From NCBI GenBank assembly GCA_033398695.1, contig CM065804.1, positions 50,003,501 to 50,067,500 on the forward strand: a stretch of DNA of 64,000 bases. The letters run 5' to 3'. This stretch comes from Orobanche coerulescens (taxonomy: Eukaryota; Streptophyta; Magnoliopsida; Lamiales; Orobanchaceae). Below the pieces are notes generated by a model. The model was given only the letters and a program-made list of their open reading frames with translations. It had not been told where the DNA came from and searched no databases. Positions 21,123 through 32,811 of the stretch are shown here, piece by piece. Numbering within the stretch: position 1 is the first letter of the stretch; every line of letters begins with the position of its first letter. The position numbers were made by a program, and so were the translations under genes.

Positions 21123-21658
21123 TGTAATACCCGTAATTTCGATTTTCGGTAATTTATTTTTTTCGGCGAAAGTCCATTTTGATGACTCGCTCATGACCGT
21201 TTCGTTATTTCGAGAATGATTAATTCTGCACTTTTTGTCATCCGAGTTCGTTTCGGTGTCGTTTTGTTGAGTTCCGTGCTTTTTGGCGACTTTTCTGCAC
21301 TTGAGTTCGATTCTTTCGAATCTCGTTGGAAACTGCTGTTTCGAGTTTCCCGTAAGTCCTTTTAACTTTGTTAGACATGTAGTGAACTTCGGTTTGGTTA
21401 TTCGATCATGTATCGTGATTTTCGGACGTTTTGGGCCATTTTTGTAATTTCCCAAAGTTTGGGGTAATTACTTCCGTTGTCGAATTCCGACACTTCGGGT
21501 GGTCAGAATCGTGTGTTCTCTTAGCTCTTGGATTCATCTTTGCGAGTACTTTGTAACCGTATCTTCGGTTTTTACTCAGGTTCGGGTTTCGGGGTCGTCC
21601 GGGCTGTCGGAATGGCCACGGCCGAGTCACGGCCAGAGCAGGGCCTGGCCTGGCTGAA

Positions 21659-21917
21659 TTACGGCCGTAAGGTGCCGGTTACGGCCGTAATGTGTGCCAG
21701 TTACGGCCGTAAGGCGTTATCAGGTACGACCGTACGGGCGCTGGGCATCTTCCGGAGAAGGCCGGTTACAACCGTAATGTGTGCCAGTTACGGCCGTAAG
21801 TGTCCGACAGTCGCTGGGCAGATTTTTTGACGAATGCCGGTTACGGCCGTAAGGCCTGCCGAGTACGGCCGTAAGGGCCGAGTTACGGCCGTAAGGCACT
21901 GCCGGTTACGGCCGTAA
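21659..21917. repeat. TTACGGCCGTAA palindrome array in Gyp-A U3
   Basis: Ten copies of a 12-bp perfect palindrome lie within 260 bases. Exact copies are at 21659, 21679, 21701, 21788, 21841, 21883 and 21906; variants are at about 21723 (TACGACCGTA), 21766 (TTACAACCGTAA) and 21863 (GTACGGCCGTAA). Flanking words such as 'tgtgtgccag' and 'tgtccg.cagt' also repeat. The last copy ends 19 bases before the TATA box. Confidence 0.95.
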
Positions 21918-21936
21918 GTGTCCGGCAGTGACCGGC

Positions 21937-21944
21937 TATATAAG
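21937..21944 (+). promoter_or_regulatory. TATA box of Gyp-A LTR
   Basis: GGCTATATAAGGCC directly downstream of the palindrome array. This is the probable core promoter of Gyp-A, with transcription expected to begin about 30 bases further on. Confidence 0.75.
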
Positions 21945-24039
21945 GCCTGGGCAGCCCATTTTTACTCATTTCTTCACTTTTCTTGCGGCTATCGGACGGG
22001 TGCGACGGGAAATAGGGTTCTTGGTCGATTCTACTCAATTCCAAGACGTTTTGGAAGATCCTTGTCAATTATATCATCATCCAATCCTTGTTCTTCGTCG
22101 GATCGAGGTAATTCTTCCGTAGAACCCTAGTTATGTAATTTTGGGGGTTTCTTCGTGATTCTTTGATTTAATCTGTGGTGGATGAAGTTATTATGGTATT
22201 CTTGTTGTCTTGGCCATGATCTTCGGATTTTGTAACTCATATATTGATTTTATCACCCGGGACTTGATTTCCAATTTCTTCGAAGGAACCCTCGGATCCT
22301 TGTTGTTTCTCCGGTTGATTCGGATTCCGTTTAACGTTATTTATCCGTGGTGATGTTATTTTCGTAGCGATCGTGAGGTTGTCAAATTCTTGGTCGTTTT
22401 CAGAAGTTCGAGGGCTATCCGACCGTGTTCGTTCGTTGTTTCGTTGCTCGCGGTACCGAGGCAAGTATCTTGCCCATACTTTTCATGTTTCGTAGACGGA
22501 ATCGTTGATAAATGATTTTATGTGAAATCCGAATGTTTTAATGAACTTTTAAAAAAGATCGGTATGTTCTCGATAATTGTTGTCTTTCAAAAGGTAATTC
22601 GTATGCTTTGGGGATTATTTTGCTTTCGGAATATGTGACGTTGTGTGATATTAGTTGTTATTCCTTCGTGGGGAGGTTGTGACGCTTGGTGTTGTTTGGT
22701 ATTGGTATTTGCTTGTGGTTGTGTGACATTAGTTGTGAGTGTACGTCGACTAAAGTGGCCATTCTAGCGAAGTACCTAGCATTTGTATGCATATTCTAGT
22801 ATTCGAATTATGGCTTCCCGTGGCGTTGTGGATGATATGTGTATGTTCACCTAGGGACGGTCTGACGAGGCCTCTAGGGGTACGTTGCCGTGAGTTGCGT
22901 ATCGCGAACTATGGTTAACCACCCAGGGATGTCCGACGGGGCTCTGCGGGGTACGGTGGCCGTGAGTCTCGTACCAAGGTTAACTTTGAAATGTTTTGTT
23001 GGAGAACTGTGATTTTTGGCGCATATTTCGTCTGATTAGAATGGCAGTCCAAATGGTAGGGTACTTAGCTGGAATGGCACCAATAAATGTGTTGTGTATG
23101 ATTCGTCTCTTGGTTGTGATAATTTGGTATGGGTACGTGAGTCCTGTGGTTGCTCTGTGCATTGTAGCTCTGTGGTATGTTGAGTGAGACTGTTGTCATG
23201 GTAATGTTTGATACGGTGTAATTTCCACCGGGTTATTCTTGCGAGTATGTGATGTGGATGATTTGGGTCGTGGACCCCAGTGTTGTGATTGGAATGTTAT
23301 GATTGGGTCGTGGACCCTGTTATCTGCTATCGGAATTGTATTTTGAAATAAACGATTGTTGGGCTATGTCCCTAAGTGTTTCGAAAGGCTTGAAAATTCT
23401 AAAACCCCAAATGCTTTCAAAACTCCCGAGATCGTACAATGTTTTGTAAGATGTAAAATGGTTTTATTTCCTATCTTTCATAATTCAAACTGTTTGATCA
23501 AGCGAATTATCTCGGGAAGTATATTCATGATTTCTATGTTCTTGGAGTATGATATGTATGGCTTATCTTTGTATTTATACTTCCACTAGCAAAACAGTGG
23601 AGTTTTGCTAACGCCCAAGTCTTCGGGAGGTGGATGTCTGTTTTGCGTCCAGTTAGTTGCAGGTTGCCGGGGAGCAATTCACAGGATCGTTACGAAGGAT
23701 GATGGAAGAGGACGATACTAATCACATGAAGACCGGTGTTGAGTCTTTTGGCGATGTCTTGTTGTTTTGTCCTTCCGTCGTGTCTATTATTTCCGTTTTA
23801 CGGGAATGTTGATTTATGTTAACCCCTGTGTGGGTATGAGTCACGAGAAAGAGTAATGTAGGGTTGATGTGTATGTTGTGGTAAAGACCAAATCGGTCTA
23901 ATGGTCCGTTAATTACCCATGTCGGTATGTAATGTATCGTATTGTATTGTGGTGTTTCTGTATTTAGCCTGGTAGATCCTCTCGGAGAGGGTCTACGGCG
24001 CTGTAATATTCCCGAGTGGTCTGGGGGTGTTACAGAATA

Positions 24040-24056
24040 TGGTATCGGAGCTTAGG
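24040..24056 (+). promoter_or_regulatory. Primer binding site, tRNA-Met type
   Basis: TGGTATCGGAGCTTAGG, close to the TGGTATCAGAGC core complementary to initiator tRNA-Met. It lies five bases after the LTR end and fixes the orientation of Gyp-A copy 3 as plus. Confidence 0.85.
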
Positions 24057-24422
24057 TTGCGGAAACCTAGGCTGTCGGGTCGAGTTGTGTGTTTTCGGGT
24101 CTTGTCTTGTCTTGTCTTGTCTTGTCAGATTTTGTCTGACTGAGTCGTGTCGTGACGCGTCGTCTGAGGTGTCGGTCGTGATTAGTATCGAGGTGCAGCC
24201 ATCATCTTCGTGCGATCTGTGGATGTAAGTCTCCCTACTTTGTTGCGTCCCATGTTATACGAGCTTGTGTGATTATATGTTATTATGTGGAGTTTAAATG
24301 TGCCTGGTGAATACGTACTCCATACTTGTTTGATTCTCGTATTGTGCTAGAATGAAAAGTGATACCGGTGTATAAATGTGTGTATATATTGTGTGAATCT
24401 TTTTATTGAAGTAGAGATCCAT
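24057..24422 (+). other. Short internal remnant of Gyp-A
   Basis: Sequence after the primer site, with a (CTTGT) pentamer run at about 24101-24126. No gag or pol can be read before the element gives way to copia sequence at about 24423. Confidence 0.6.
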
Positions 24423-24905
24423 TTATGGACTTAAGCAACACTCGATTTGACGAGGTTGTCCAGTCATATGGATTCGTCCAATTTTCGAGTGAGAGTTGCG
24501 TGTATAAGAAATGCGATGGAAATGTATTGGTGTTTCTTGTACTGTACGTAGATGATATCCTTCTGATTGAAACAACGTGAAGGAATTATCGAACATACGG
24601 GTATGGCTATCTGAGCAGTTTGATATGGAGGATTTAGGAGAAGCAGGGCACATCCCTGGGATCAGGATCTTTCATGATCGGAAGAAAAGGATGTTGTGCT
24701 TATCTTAGGCATCCTATATCGATATAGTGCTAAAGCGGTTTAGCATGGAGAATTCCAAGAAAGGTTTTATACCTTGTAGACATGTAATTCAACTATCTAA
24801 AGATATGTGTCCTAAGACACAAAAAGAGATAGATGACATGAATCTGATACCTTATGCGTCAGCTCTTGAAAGACTCATGTATGCTATGCTTTGCCCTAGA
24901 CCAGA
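24423..24905 (+). pseudogene. Ty1-copia reverse transcriptase fragment
   Basis: YGLKQ near 24423, then after a frame change RFDEVVQSYGF and CVYKKCDGNVLVFLVLYVDDILLI with the catalytic YVDD (about 24540-24560). Next come EQFDMEDLGEAGHIPGI, VLKRFSMENSKKGF, LSKDMCPKTQKEIDDM and MYAMLCPRPDVG. Stops and shifts interrupt it. The wording resembles the Tork/Angela group. It is truncated at both ends, on the right by the Sire-1 LTR. Confidence 0.85.
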
Positions 24906-26445
24906 TGTAGGTCACAAGTCGTCCAGGAATAAGTCTAGAGGGGGGGTAAATAGACTTATTGAAACTCTTTTCCACAAAGGGTGAGTTTCTCAGCTGATAG
25001 ATATAGATGACTTGAAGTACTCTGTAGATAGGTATGCAGAAGTCAGCTGATGACGAAAAAAAATAACTCAACAATGGAACAATCAAGTATGTATGCAGCA
25101 GGTAAGTATGATGATGAAAGCAGTAAAACACGCAGGCAGTTATAGTGGTCTCAGAGGTGGGATAATCCTCTACAAATCCACTTTTCTCCAAACAGGTTGG
25201 AGATGAATTCACTATAATTTTCAACCAGTGATAAATATTACAGTGATTCAACCAATTTACAACAACTTCCAACCAGTGGAATTCCTTGCTGTTGCAACTC
25301 CCTTTGACTGTCTTGCACCTCTCGATCTACAATCCTTGGATGACTTTACAGTCTCTCGAACTTCAACCAGTGAAGTACCCTGAACTCAGGTTTTAAAGAC
25401 ACGAGTGATTGTCTTCTCTAACTAAGAGCTTCTTCAAATAAGAACTTTTGAACTCTTGCTCTTCACGATGCTATTTGTTCGCTTTGATTGTTTTAATTGC
25501 TTTGATCGCTTGTAAGTGTTGTTCGCATCGTACTTTGCTCAATTAAAATATTCAAGTATATATAGATGTAGATCCTTTAGATTACTTCATAGCCGTTGCA
25601 ATTCCTATAACAAATCCGTCCGTTGGAGAAATAGACTTTTTTGTTTTTCTTTCCGAACGTTGCAAGGTTGGATTCCCTTATTTTAATCCATTTCCGACCG
25701 TTGTGAAGACTTTCACGTTGTGGCGCCGAAAATTTAGATTATAATATGATTAAAGTCTTCAATGGTGGGTCTGAATGAATATTTAATTTATTTTCTTTCC
25801 GAGAATCTCTCCAGTCTGTCTCTTATCGCCCGCATATGACTTTCCATGATTATTGACTTTTCAACGCATGCTGATATGGACTGGATTACTTGGCTGATCA
25901 CTTATCTTATCTCATACAGTCATCCTTATATGATGTTGGACTTCTCTGAAGTAATTTCTGTGTGATGAAGTTCTCTGTCCCGACTGATCTTCTCTGATCT
26001 AAAGTCTTCTGACCTTATCTGATCTGATGGTCAAACTTCGGATGACTTGGACTCTGACTGATCACTTGACTGCGGTTTGGTCAAACTTCTCTGATAAATA
26101 TTTTGACCTGGACTTCTCTGATAAATCTCTTTCTTCATACTATTATCTTATGATCAGTCGTCTGTGATCAACCTTCTTGATCAGTTGAGTTGACCAGGAC
26201 TTCTCTGATATGAGCTTGTCTGAGATTTATACTTAGCTAACTTTTAAGCCTAACTTATATGGCCTATAGAAGATACTCATTTGGTTCTTCTTTATATTTT
26301 GCCAAGTATTCAACTATACTTAATTTGGCCTATAGAAGATACTCATTTGGTTCTTATTTACATTTTGCCAAGTACTTTAAAGACATATATTTGAATAAAC
26401 AAATACAGGGATGACATCATCAAAATCTAATAAGTATTCCTAACA
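24906..26445 (-). repeat. Sire-1 3' LTR
   Basis: It starts TGTTAGGAATACTTATTAG on the minus strand at 26445 and is preceded by CAAAATAGGGTGAATT, a weak polypurine tract. A minus-strand TATA box is at 25557-25564. The LTR contains many 'ctctgat'/'gacttctctga' words (25900-26220) and a duplicated block 'ggcctatagaagatactcatttggttct' (about 26260 and 26330). The far end is set approximately, where copia RT sequence stops. Confidence 0.75.
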
Positions 26446-26699
26446 AATTCACCCTATTTTGATGATAGCAAAACTTAAGCAAGATATTCAAATGTAGAAC
26501 AGGTTTGCACATCATTAAGTGCAAGACACAAATCAAAATTCAGTCTTGTTTTGAGGCTACTGGTGGATGTTATTCAAATGACTGTTATAAAATCTTTCAG
26601 AGATGTTTTATAGGTACAATGCTTGAATATAGAAAATTTTACAAGTAAATTCCAAAAACAAAAATTTATAAATAAAAAGTACAAGTAAATTACAAACTC

Positions 26700-29676
26700 C
26701 TATCTGCCTCTACCTCTGCCTCTTCATACAGGCTGCTTAAGAGGCCTGAAAAGCTTTGCGCCAATGGGTCTCTGATTGACAGGAGCTAATCCATACTTCC
26801 TCTTGATTACCAGAGATTCAAACCCTTGCTCTTCTGCAGATGAGAGGTTGTTTTTCACACAGAATTCCTTGATCTTACTCTGCAAAGCCAGCTCATCCAG
26901 CTCATTATCCATTCGAGTAGGAGGTTCTTCAGGTATGAACGGGGGAATCATGGGGTTGGCATCCCATTTCTTGGCATACTTTCTTTGGGTGGCCTAGTGA
27001 TTTGGCCATGTTGAGTTCATGTAGTTGAGGAATGTCTGCTGTGGGGAGCAGTCTTTATCCTGGTGTAACTCCCAGAGATAATACTTCTCTATGATCTGCT
27101 TCTTTACCTCTACCCAAAGAGTCATATACTCAGTAGGTAATAACTCCTCAACGTGCCATAGCTCCTTTCCTTCCCATTAATATCTTTGTTCATCACTTAC
27201 TCAGGTTGGTCATCATCATCAGGATAAGCCAACTCTTTCTTCTTCAAATTAGATGTTCCTGCTTCAATGAGAGAGAGGTCACTTCTCTGCTTGGTCCTCA
27301 GCTCCCTTCTGACTTCTGCCTCTGATTGTTGGATTTGAGCTTGCAACTTATCTTCCCCCTAACCCGTGGCTTCCCATTTTCCTTTCTCTTCCCCCTTTTT
27401 GCCAGCGTCAACCAGAATGGCTAACTGCTGTTCAACTCGGGACATCCAATCAGACATGCCAAGTGGCATTCTGGAATTGGTAAGAGAAGGAGTAGGGGCA
27501 TTCCTCTACAGTAGAGTGTCTATTTTATCATTGATGATTTTGAGGTCAGGTTTGATCTCTGTTGAGACGAGCTGGCCAACAGTCTCTTTGACTAGTTGTT
27601 TGATCAGGTCAGCCATCTCAGATGAGTTAGGTGTTGCCTGAGGGGAATGGTCTCCAATACCTTCAATGCCTGCAGGTCGCTTGGCGATCGACCTGTTTGT
27701 CTGTAGGAGGCTGATCGGATGGGGTTTTATCAGGAGTCCCCGATCTGTCATCCTCATCTTCCGAATGATCTGGGCTGGGGGCTTGATCAGGTGCCCCGGG
27801 CTCATCCGCATCTCCGGCATCATCTTCATCTTCGGGATCCTCCTTCTTCTCTTCTCCTTTACCTTCATCATCATGATCATCTTTTTCCTTTTCAGGTTCC
27901 TTCTCATCTTCCTTTTCTTTTTCTTCTTCCTTCTCATCTTCTTTTTCTTTTTCTTCCTCTTCAACTTCTTCTCCTTCTTCATCTTCTTCCAGCTCCTCTG
28001 TCTTTTCTACTTCATCTTCCTCAGATTCTTTTCCGACTAACATTTTTTCTTCTTCTCCTTCTACCTTCTTTTCCTCCAAAATTTCTTCAATTCTTATTCC
28101 TATAACTTTTTCAACTTCTTCATCATCCTCATCTACAATCCCAGCCAAAACACCTTCCATAACAGCAAGGATGAACTGGTCCATGTTAATTAGACATGAA
28201 CCAGTTCTCCTGGAGCATTAAAATCACATCCGTCTCATGGCAAAAATGCATGAGTGCATGCTCCATAGCCTGGGGAAAGTCCCAGCTACTCATCTCAACA
28301 AAGGATTGTAATTGATTAAATGGAAAAGACTTTAAGGTCTTCCATTCTTCAAAAACTTTGATAAAAGAAACCTTGAGTGAGTGGTGTTTTACCATATGTA
28401 ATTGATCAACAGATACCTCTAGGGGATTGTTTTCCAGCAGGTTGAATGTGTAATCCACTTCACGAATGTTGACGGTTAAGTCTGCTTCTTCCTCTTCTGT
28501 CATGCTAGGAAGAGTCAGCAGAGGAACGATTTTAGCCTTCAGGCAAGGGTGATCAGGTTGTTCCTCTTCATTTGGGATAGGAACAGGTGCAAGTGAGTAA
28601 GGTGTCTGCTCTGCCTCTTCAAAGTCCATGTGTCTAGGCCTCTTGGGAGAAGGCTCAGATGATGATGTGCCGAGCACTACCTCCTCTGCAGTTGCTTTCT
28701 TTTTGAATCGCAGAGCTATAGGGGTGTTGTCTTAGTCTGAGTCTGACTCCTCTGCAGGTGGCTCCCTATCTGTAGGTGACTCGCGGACTGTAGGTGACTC
28801 ATTAATTGCAGCTTGGTCTCCGGAATCAGACTCGTCTGTATCCGATGGGTGTTTATAGGGAGGAGGCTCACTAGACATTTCCTTTAGCATATGGGCTGCT
28901 TTCCTTTCTCCACCCAATCTCTTCAATGTCTCTTGGTCCAGGTGACCAAGTCTTTTGTTAACGTGAAAGGAATCAGCATTCCCCTTCGCGTGTCCAAGGT
29001 GTTCTAAAATCCAACTTATCTGAGTACCGAAGCCCATCTTGGTCTTAAACTTTTTCTCATCCTCCATCCACTGAGCTTTGTTGACCTCGCGGACGAGTTG
29101 CCTGTAGATGTAATCAGCCCAGTCGATTGGCTGATCCTGGATGAGTGCTCCTAGCACTATGAATTTGGCTGACGACAGCTGGTCATATCTGCCTGCCATT
29201 CCCATCACTATCTTATTCGTGATGTCCAACACATAGCGGTATTCTTTCTTCAAATCGCTCCTCTTAGCCGTTAGCTTCACTTTAGACGGCTGCTCATTTG
29301 ACTTGATTTCCAGCTATATTTCGGCCGCGCTCTATTTTAGGGCTTCAACGGCCACGCCTCGAGATCGCATCCCCAAAGCTTCTCCGAAAGTCTGAGGGCT
29401 GATTGTGACTTCTTCTCCAAGCACCGTGCTCTTGATGCCTGATTCCATAACTCTAGCTTCCTTGAAAAATGCGTTTACGGTTTCTTTGAAGAGAAATTTG
29501 GTGCTGATATCCAAAAGTGGGTAAATCCCATTTTTCTTCATTGATCAAATGATATGTTGAACGTCTGTATCCAGATTTGCTTCGAGCAGGACCTCGAAAT
29601 CGGCTACCAGACTATAAATGATCTGGTCCTTGATGAGCTTCAGGTTAACGCCTTTGAAATATTGGATGGCCTCCAT
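26700..29676 (-). pseudogene. Env-position ORF of Sire-1 (putative plant transposon protein), broken
   Basis: An about 990-codon reading starts at 29676 (MEAIQYFKGVNLKLIKDQII). The first part resembles the 'putative plant transposon protein' domain seen in retroelement ORFs (YPLLDISTKFLFKETVNAFF, VTISPQTFGEALG, YDQLSSAKFIVLGALIQ), but with an in-frame stop near 29545 and two near 29330-29305. A Ser/Asp/Glu-rich linker follows (about 28860-28735), a second folded-looking part (28660-28190), a strikingly acidic Glu/Lys/Asp tract (about 28130-27830), and a C-terminal part ending LFRPLKQPV, then RGRGRGR after a stop. No convincing transmembrane span is visible. Its role in Sireviruses is unknown, so 'env-like' is only positional. 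Confidence 0.65.
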
Positions 29677-30160
29677 TTCTGCAAAAGATCAAGTTTTTTC
29701 TGAGTGTATTGGATATTCAAAGAAATTTCTGATCTTGAAAAACTAGGGTTTTCGAAAGCTTGAAGACGATAAGGTCTGTGAAATGATTTTCGCCGTCTTA
29801 AATAACCAGTCGAAAAGACATTTAAAATTTAATATTCAATTAAATTAAGCGGTGGCCCAACTTTTGAGATTTTAAAATTCAATTAAATTAAGAGGTGGTC
29901 CAACTTTTGAAAATTTGAAAAATGATGGTTGAATTTTTAATTGGTCATAGTGGAGGTCATGTGAACGTGTAGCCACGTGTACATAGATAATAATATAATA
30001 TTCAAGAGTCAGTCAGGGATAAGAAAACTTAGCTGGTTGGCTGTTTGACTCATGACTGCTCTGCATCAGGTGAGTTGTATCACCTGTGGTTTCGATCAGC
30101 TAGGTTTCTTCATATGTCCTTCGTCTTCTTGCTCTGATCAGGTGGATCCTTCCTTGTCTG
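29677..30160. other. Spacer between RNase H and env-position ORF
   Basis: Non-coding. It contains a 45-base tandem duplication, 'ttcaattaaattaag.ggtgg.ccaacttttga' at about 29836 and 29880. Confidence 0.6.
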
Positions 30161-31600
30161 CATCAGGTATGTTCCTTCCATCATCTGATCTAATGAATAT
30201 GTCAGCGATTTGGTATTCAGTGCTGACTCTTTCCACTTTAACTATTTTGTTAAGCACATGGTCTCTGATGAAATGATGTTTGACATCAATGTGCTTCGTC
30301 CTTGAGTGCAATACTGGATTGTTGGTTATAGCAATTGCACTGTTGTTATCACACCATAGTGGGACTTCATTTGCAATGATGTTGTAATCCCTTAGCTGTT
30401 GTCTGATCCATAGAATCTGGCCACATCAGCTACCTGCAGCTAGGTATCCTAACTCTGTTGTTGATATTGAGTTAGATACCTTCTTCTTGCTAAACCAGTA
30501 TATTAGTATAGTTCCTAGGAATTGGCACGTTCCACTAGTGCTTTTCCTATTAATTTTGCATCCTGCGAAGTCTGCATATGAGTATCATGATAGCTCAATG
30601 TTATTATCTTCAGGATACAATAGTCCAACATTGACTGTAGATTTAAGGTATTTGAGAATCCTTTTAGCTCCATCCTGGTGAGACTGCTTTGGCTTAGATT
30701 GAAATCTAGCACATACACCCACGGCATATGATATGTCTGGTCTGCTTGCAGTCAGATAAAGGAGTGATACAATAAGTCCTCTGTAGTGGGTTGAGTCCAT
30801 TGATATTCCTCCTTCACCTGCATCTAGGTGTGTGCTTGTGCTCATAGGAATTCTTGCTGGTTTGGCTAATTCCTTTCCAAATCTCTTGACTAAGTCTCTT
30901 GTGTATTTAGCTTGATTGATGAAAATTCTATTATTCATGTGTTTGACTTGCAATCCTAGAAAGAAATTTAGCTTCCCATCATGTTCAACTCAAATTCTCC
31001 TTGCATGAGATTTGAGAATTTCTCACAGCTCCGGGTTGGTTGAGCCAAATATGATATCATCCACATATATTTATACTAATAATATGTGGCCTTCATGCTC
31101 TACTCTGAATATAGTCTTATCCACCTTGCCTTTGCTGAATCCATTCTTCTCTAGAAACACAGAGAGTATTTCATACCATGCTCTTGGTGCCTGTTTGAGT
31201 CCATATAGAGCTTTTAGTAGCTTGTAGACTTTGTCTCCTTTGAAAAATCCAGGGGGTTGATCCACATAGACTTCTTCTAGAATTCCATTTAGAAAGGCAC
31301 TTTTTACATCCATTTGGTAGACTTCGAAATCTTTGAATGCTGCATATGTAAGGAATAGTCTGATGGCTTCCAGTCTTGCAATGGGTGCATAAGTTTCATC
31401 AAAATATATTCCTTCACATTGTGCATATCCTTTGGCGACTAATCTGGCTTTATTCCTAACAACAGCTCCATCTTCATCACACTTGTTCTTGTACACCCAT
31501 TTGGTGCCTATAACCTTCTTGTGATCTGGTCTGTCTGTTAGTTCCCAGACATTGTTTCTCTCCATCTCGTTGAGCTCTTTTTGCATAAAATAATACAATA
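30160..31600 (-). pseudogene. Sire-1 RT and RNase H (broken)
   Basis: RT from about 31600: [70 protein letters not shown] and [18 protein letters not shown] near 31072 sits just before IYVDDIIFGS (YVDD catalytic motif). Then TRDLVKRFG, SLLYLTASRPDISYAVGVCA and RILKYLKST. RNase H continues to about 30170 with SKKK..SNSISTTELGYLAAGS, LWCDNNSAIAI and HSRTKHIDVKHHFI; several stops are present. These enzymes would copy element RNA, but this copy cannot. Confidence 0.85.
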
Positions 31601-32800
31601 ATTCACAATCTATATAATTATTAGACAAATTATGTGAAAGGTTGTAATTTATGCTTGAGATTCGTTGGTCTTGACTATTAGCATGCATTAGTGTATTTGC
31701 ATACGTTGAACTGGATCAAAGTGAGATAGTGTATTCTCTGTAAGAAGAACGTAAATATCGAATAATTATTATTTCTTAATTCTAAGTATATAATATTTAG
31801 TTGTGTATTTATAAAATTTATTGTTACTATGGGTGAGAGTTAAAGTGATTGACTCAATAAGCTGCGTATCTTGGGCAATAATATTATTTATATGATAATT
31901 ATTGTAACTAGAAATCATGTCCCAACTTGTGTGGGTTGATGATGTCCCCTTGAGGAGATCGATAATGATTATTATTAGCCCTACAGGTGGATTTAATTCT
32001 GATATAGTAATAAGGTTCAAGTCGTACTACTCTTGGAAATTAATTAATTAAAGTTGTCAGTAGCTTAAATTAATTAATGGACATTCGGTATCTTAAACAC
32101 GGGAAATAATATATTTAAACAAGGAGCTTGATTTCGTAAATTGGGATTTATGTTGGAAGTGCAATATTAATTCTTTAGTGGATTGAATTGATATTGGTGA
32201 ACTCTACCATATTAGGAAGGGCTTAATATGGAAAGTTGGGTTGCACTAGGAGTCTTAACCCTAATCCTCCTTAGGATCCCTAGAGTAATCCAAAGCCTAT
32301 AAATATAAGACATCAAGGGGGTTTCGTCCGTAACACTCATATCCAACACAAGGATTTCAATTTTTCTTCTTAGTGTTTAATTGTGGATCTTGACTTGTGT
32401 CTTTGATTACACAATTGAGATAACACTTTAATTCTTGCTACAAATCGGAATTACTTGAAGAAAAGAAAAACGAGAGTTGTGAGAACTAGTAGTTTCGGCC
32501 GATTCCCCTCTTGAAGTCCAAGCAAGATTCGGTAGCTCGTTGCCCACACAACGTACGGATTAAGGCAGGATCATACACTAGAAGATTTTGAGGATGAGAT
32601 CAAGAAAGAACCACTACGCTTCAAAAGGTAAATATCCTATGATCTTCGATCTAGATTAGGATATTGATTTACCAACATGTTTATTTATTAAATAAAAAAT
32701 ATTATTTAAATTACTTATTAATCTTAGTAATTAATTAATTAACATGCCTAAATAGGTTTTGTGCTCGTGGATGCGTAAAACGCATTTTTCAAAATTTTCC
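31601..32800 (+). repeat. LTR fragment CopX-b
   Basis: It overlaps CopX-a at its left end ('ttcacaatctatataattattagac'). A clear TATA box TATAAATATAAG (32298-32309) and a downstream leader-like region indicate plus orientation. No primer site or coding sequence follows; CACTA-2 sequence begins at about 32805. Its left edge coincides with the truncation of Sire-1 RT. Confidence 0.55.
32298..32309 (+). promoter_or_regulatory. TATA box of CopX LTR
   Basis: CCTATAAATATAAG in the middle of the LTR fragment, in a setting typical of a U3/R boundary. Confidence 0.6.
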
Positions 32801-32811
32801 CAAACTTCAAA

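Larger units (their letters stand above)
21123..24034 (+). repeat. Gyp-A LTR copy 3, complete 5' LTR
   Basis: A 2.9-kb LTR starting TGTAATACCCG and ending GGGTGTTACA, with terminal inverted repeats TGTAAYACCC. A TATA box is at 21937 and ten palindromes lie just upstream. A tRNA-Met-type primer site follows five bases after the end, so this is a 5' LTR. It holds the empty version of the CACTA-1 target at 23640-23642. Confidence 0.9.
24906..31600 (-). mobile_element. Sire-1: Sirevirus-like Ty1-copia element, 5' part missing
   Basis: Minus-strand order: RT, RNase H, a long ORF in the env position, polypurine-like tract and 3' LTR (26445-24906). Gag, protease and integrase are missing because the element is cut at about 31600 by an LTR fragment. 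The LTR opening (TGTTAGGAATAC) and the extra ORF between RNase H and the LTR fit the dicot Sirevirus branch. Confidence 0.8.

Noticed and set aside
21528..21830. 100-codon ORF over the Gyp-A palindrome array
   Set aside because: Repetitive translation (YGRK..., VTAVMCAS) produced by the palindromes. It is upstream of the LTR TATA box.
24040..24056. tRNA gene remnants at the PBS sites
   Set aside because: Only the 3'-end complement of tRNA is present, adjacent to LTR ends, as expected for primer sites. No cloverleaf sequence was seen anywhere in the window.
27663..28184. Possible host acidic (Glu/Lys-rich) nuclear protein gene
   Set aside because: It is in frame order with the env-position ORF of Sire-1, between its folded parts, and ends in retroelement sequence. 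It is better explained as that ORF's linker. The opposite-strand Leu/Phe-rich ORFs are shadows.
32612..32618. CACTA word as the possible missing left terminus of CACTA-2
   Set aside because: The following bases do not match the right terminus and no subterminal words begin until about 32812; CACTA pentamers are common by chance.
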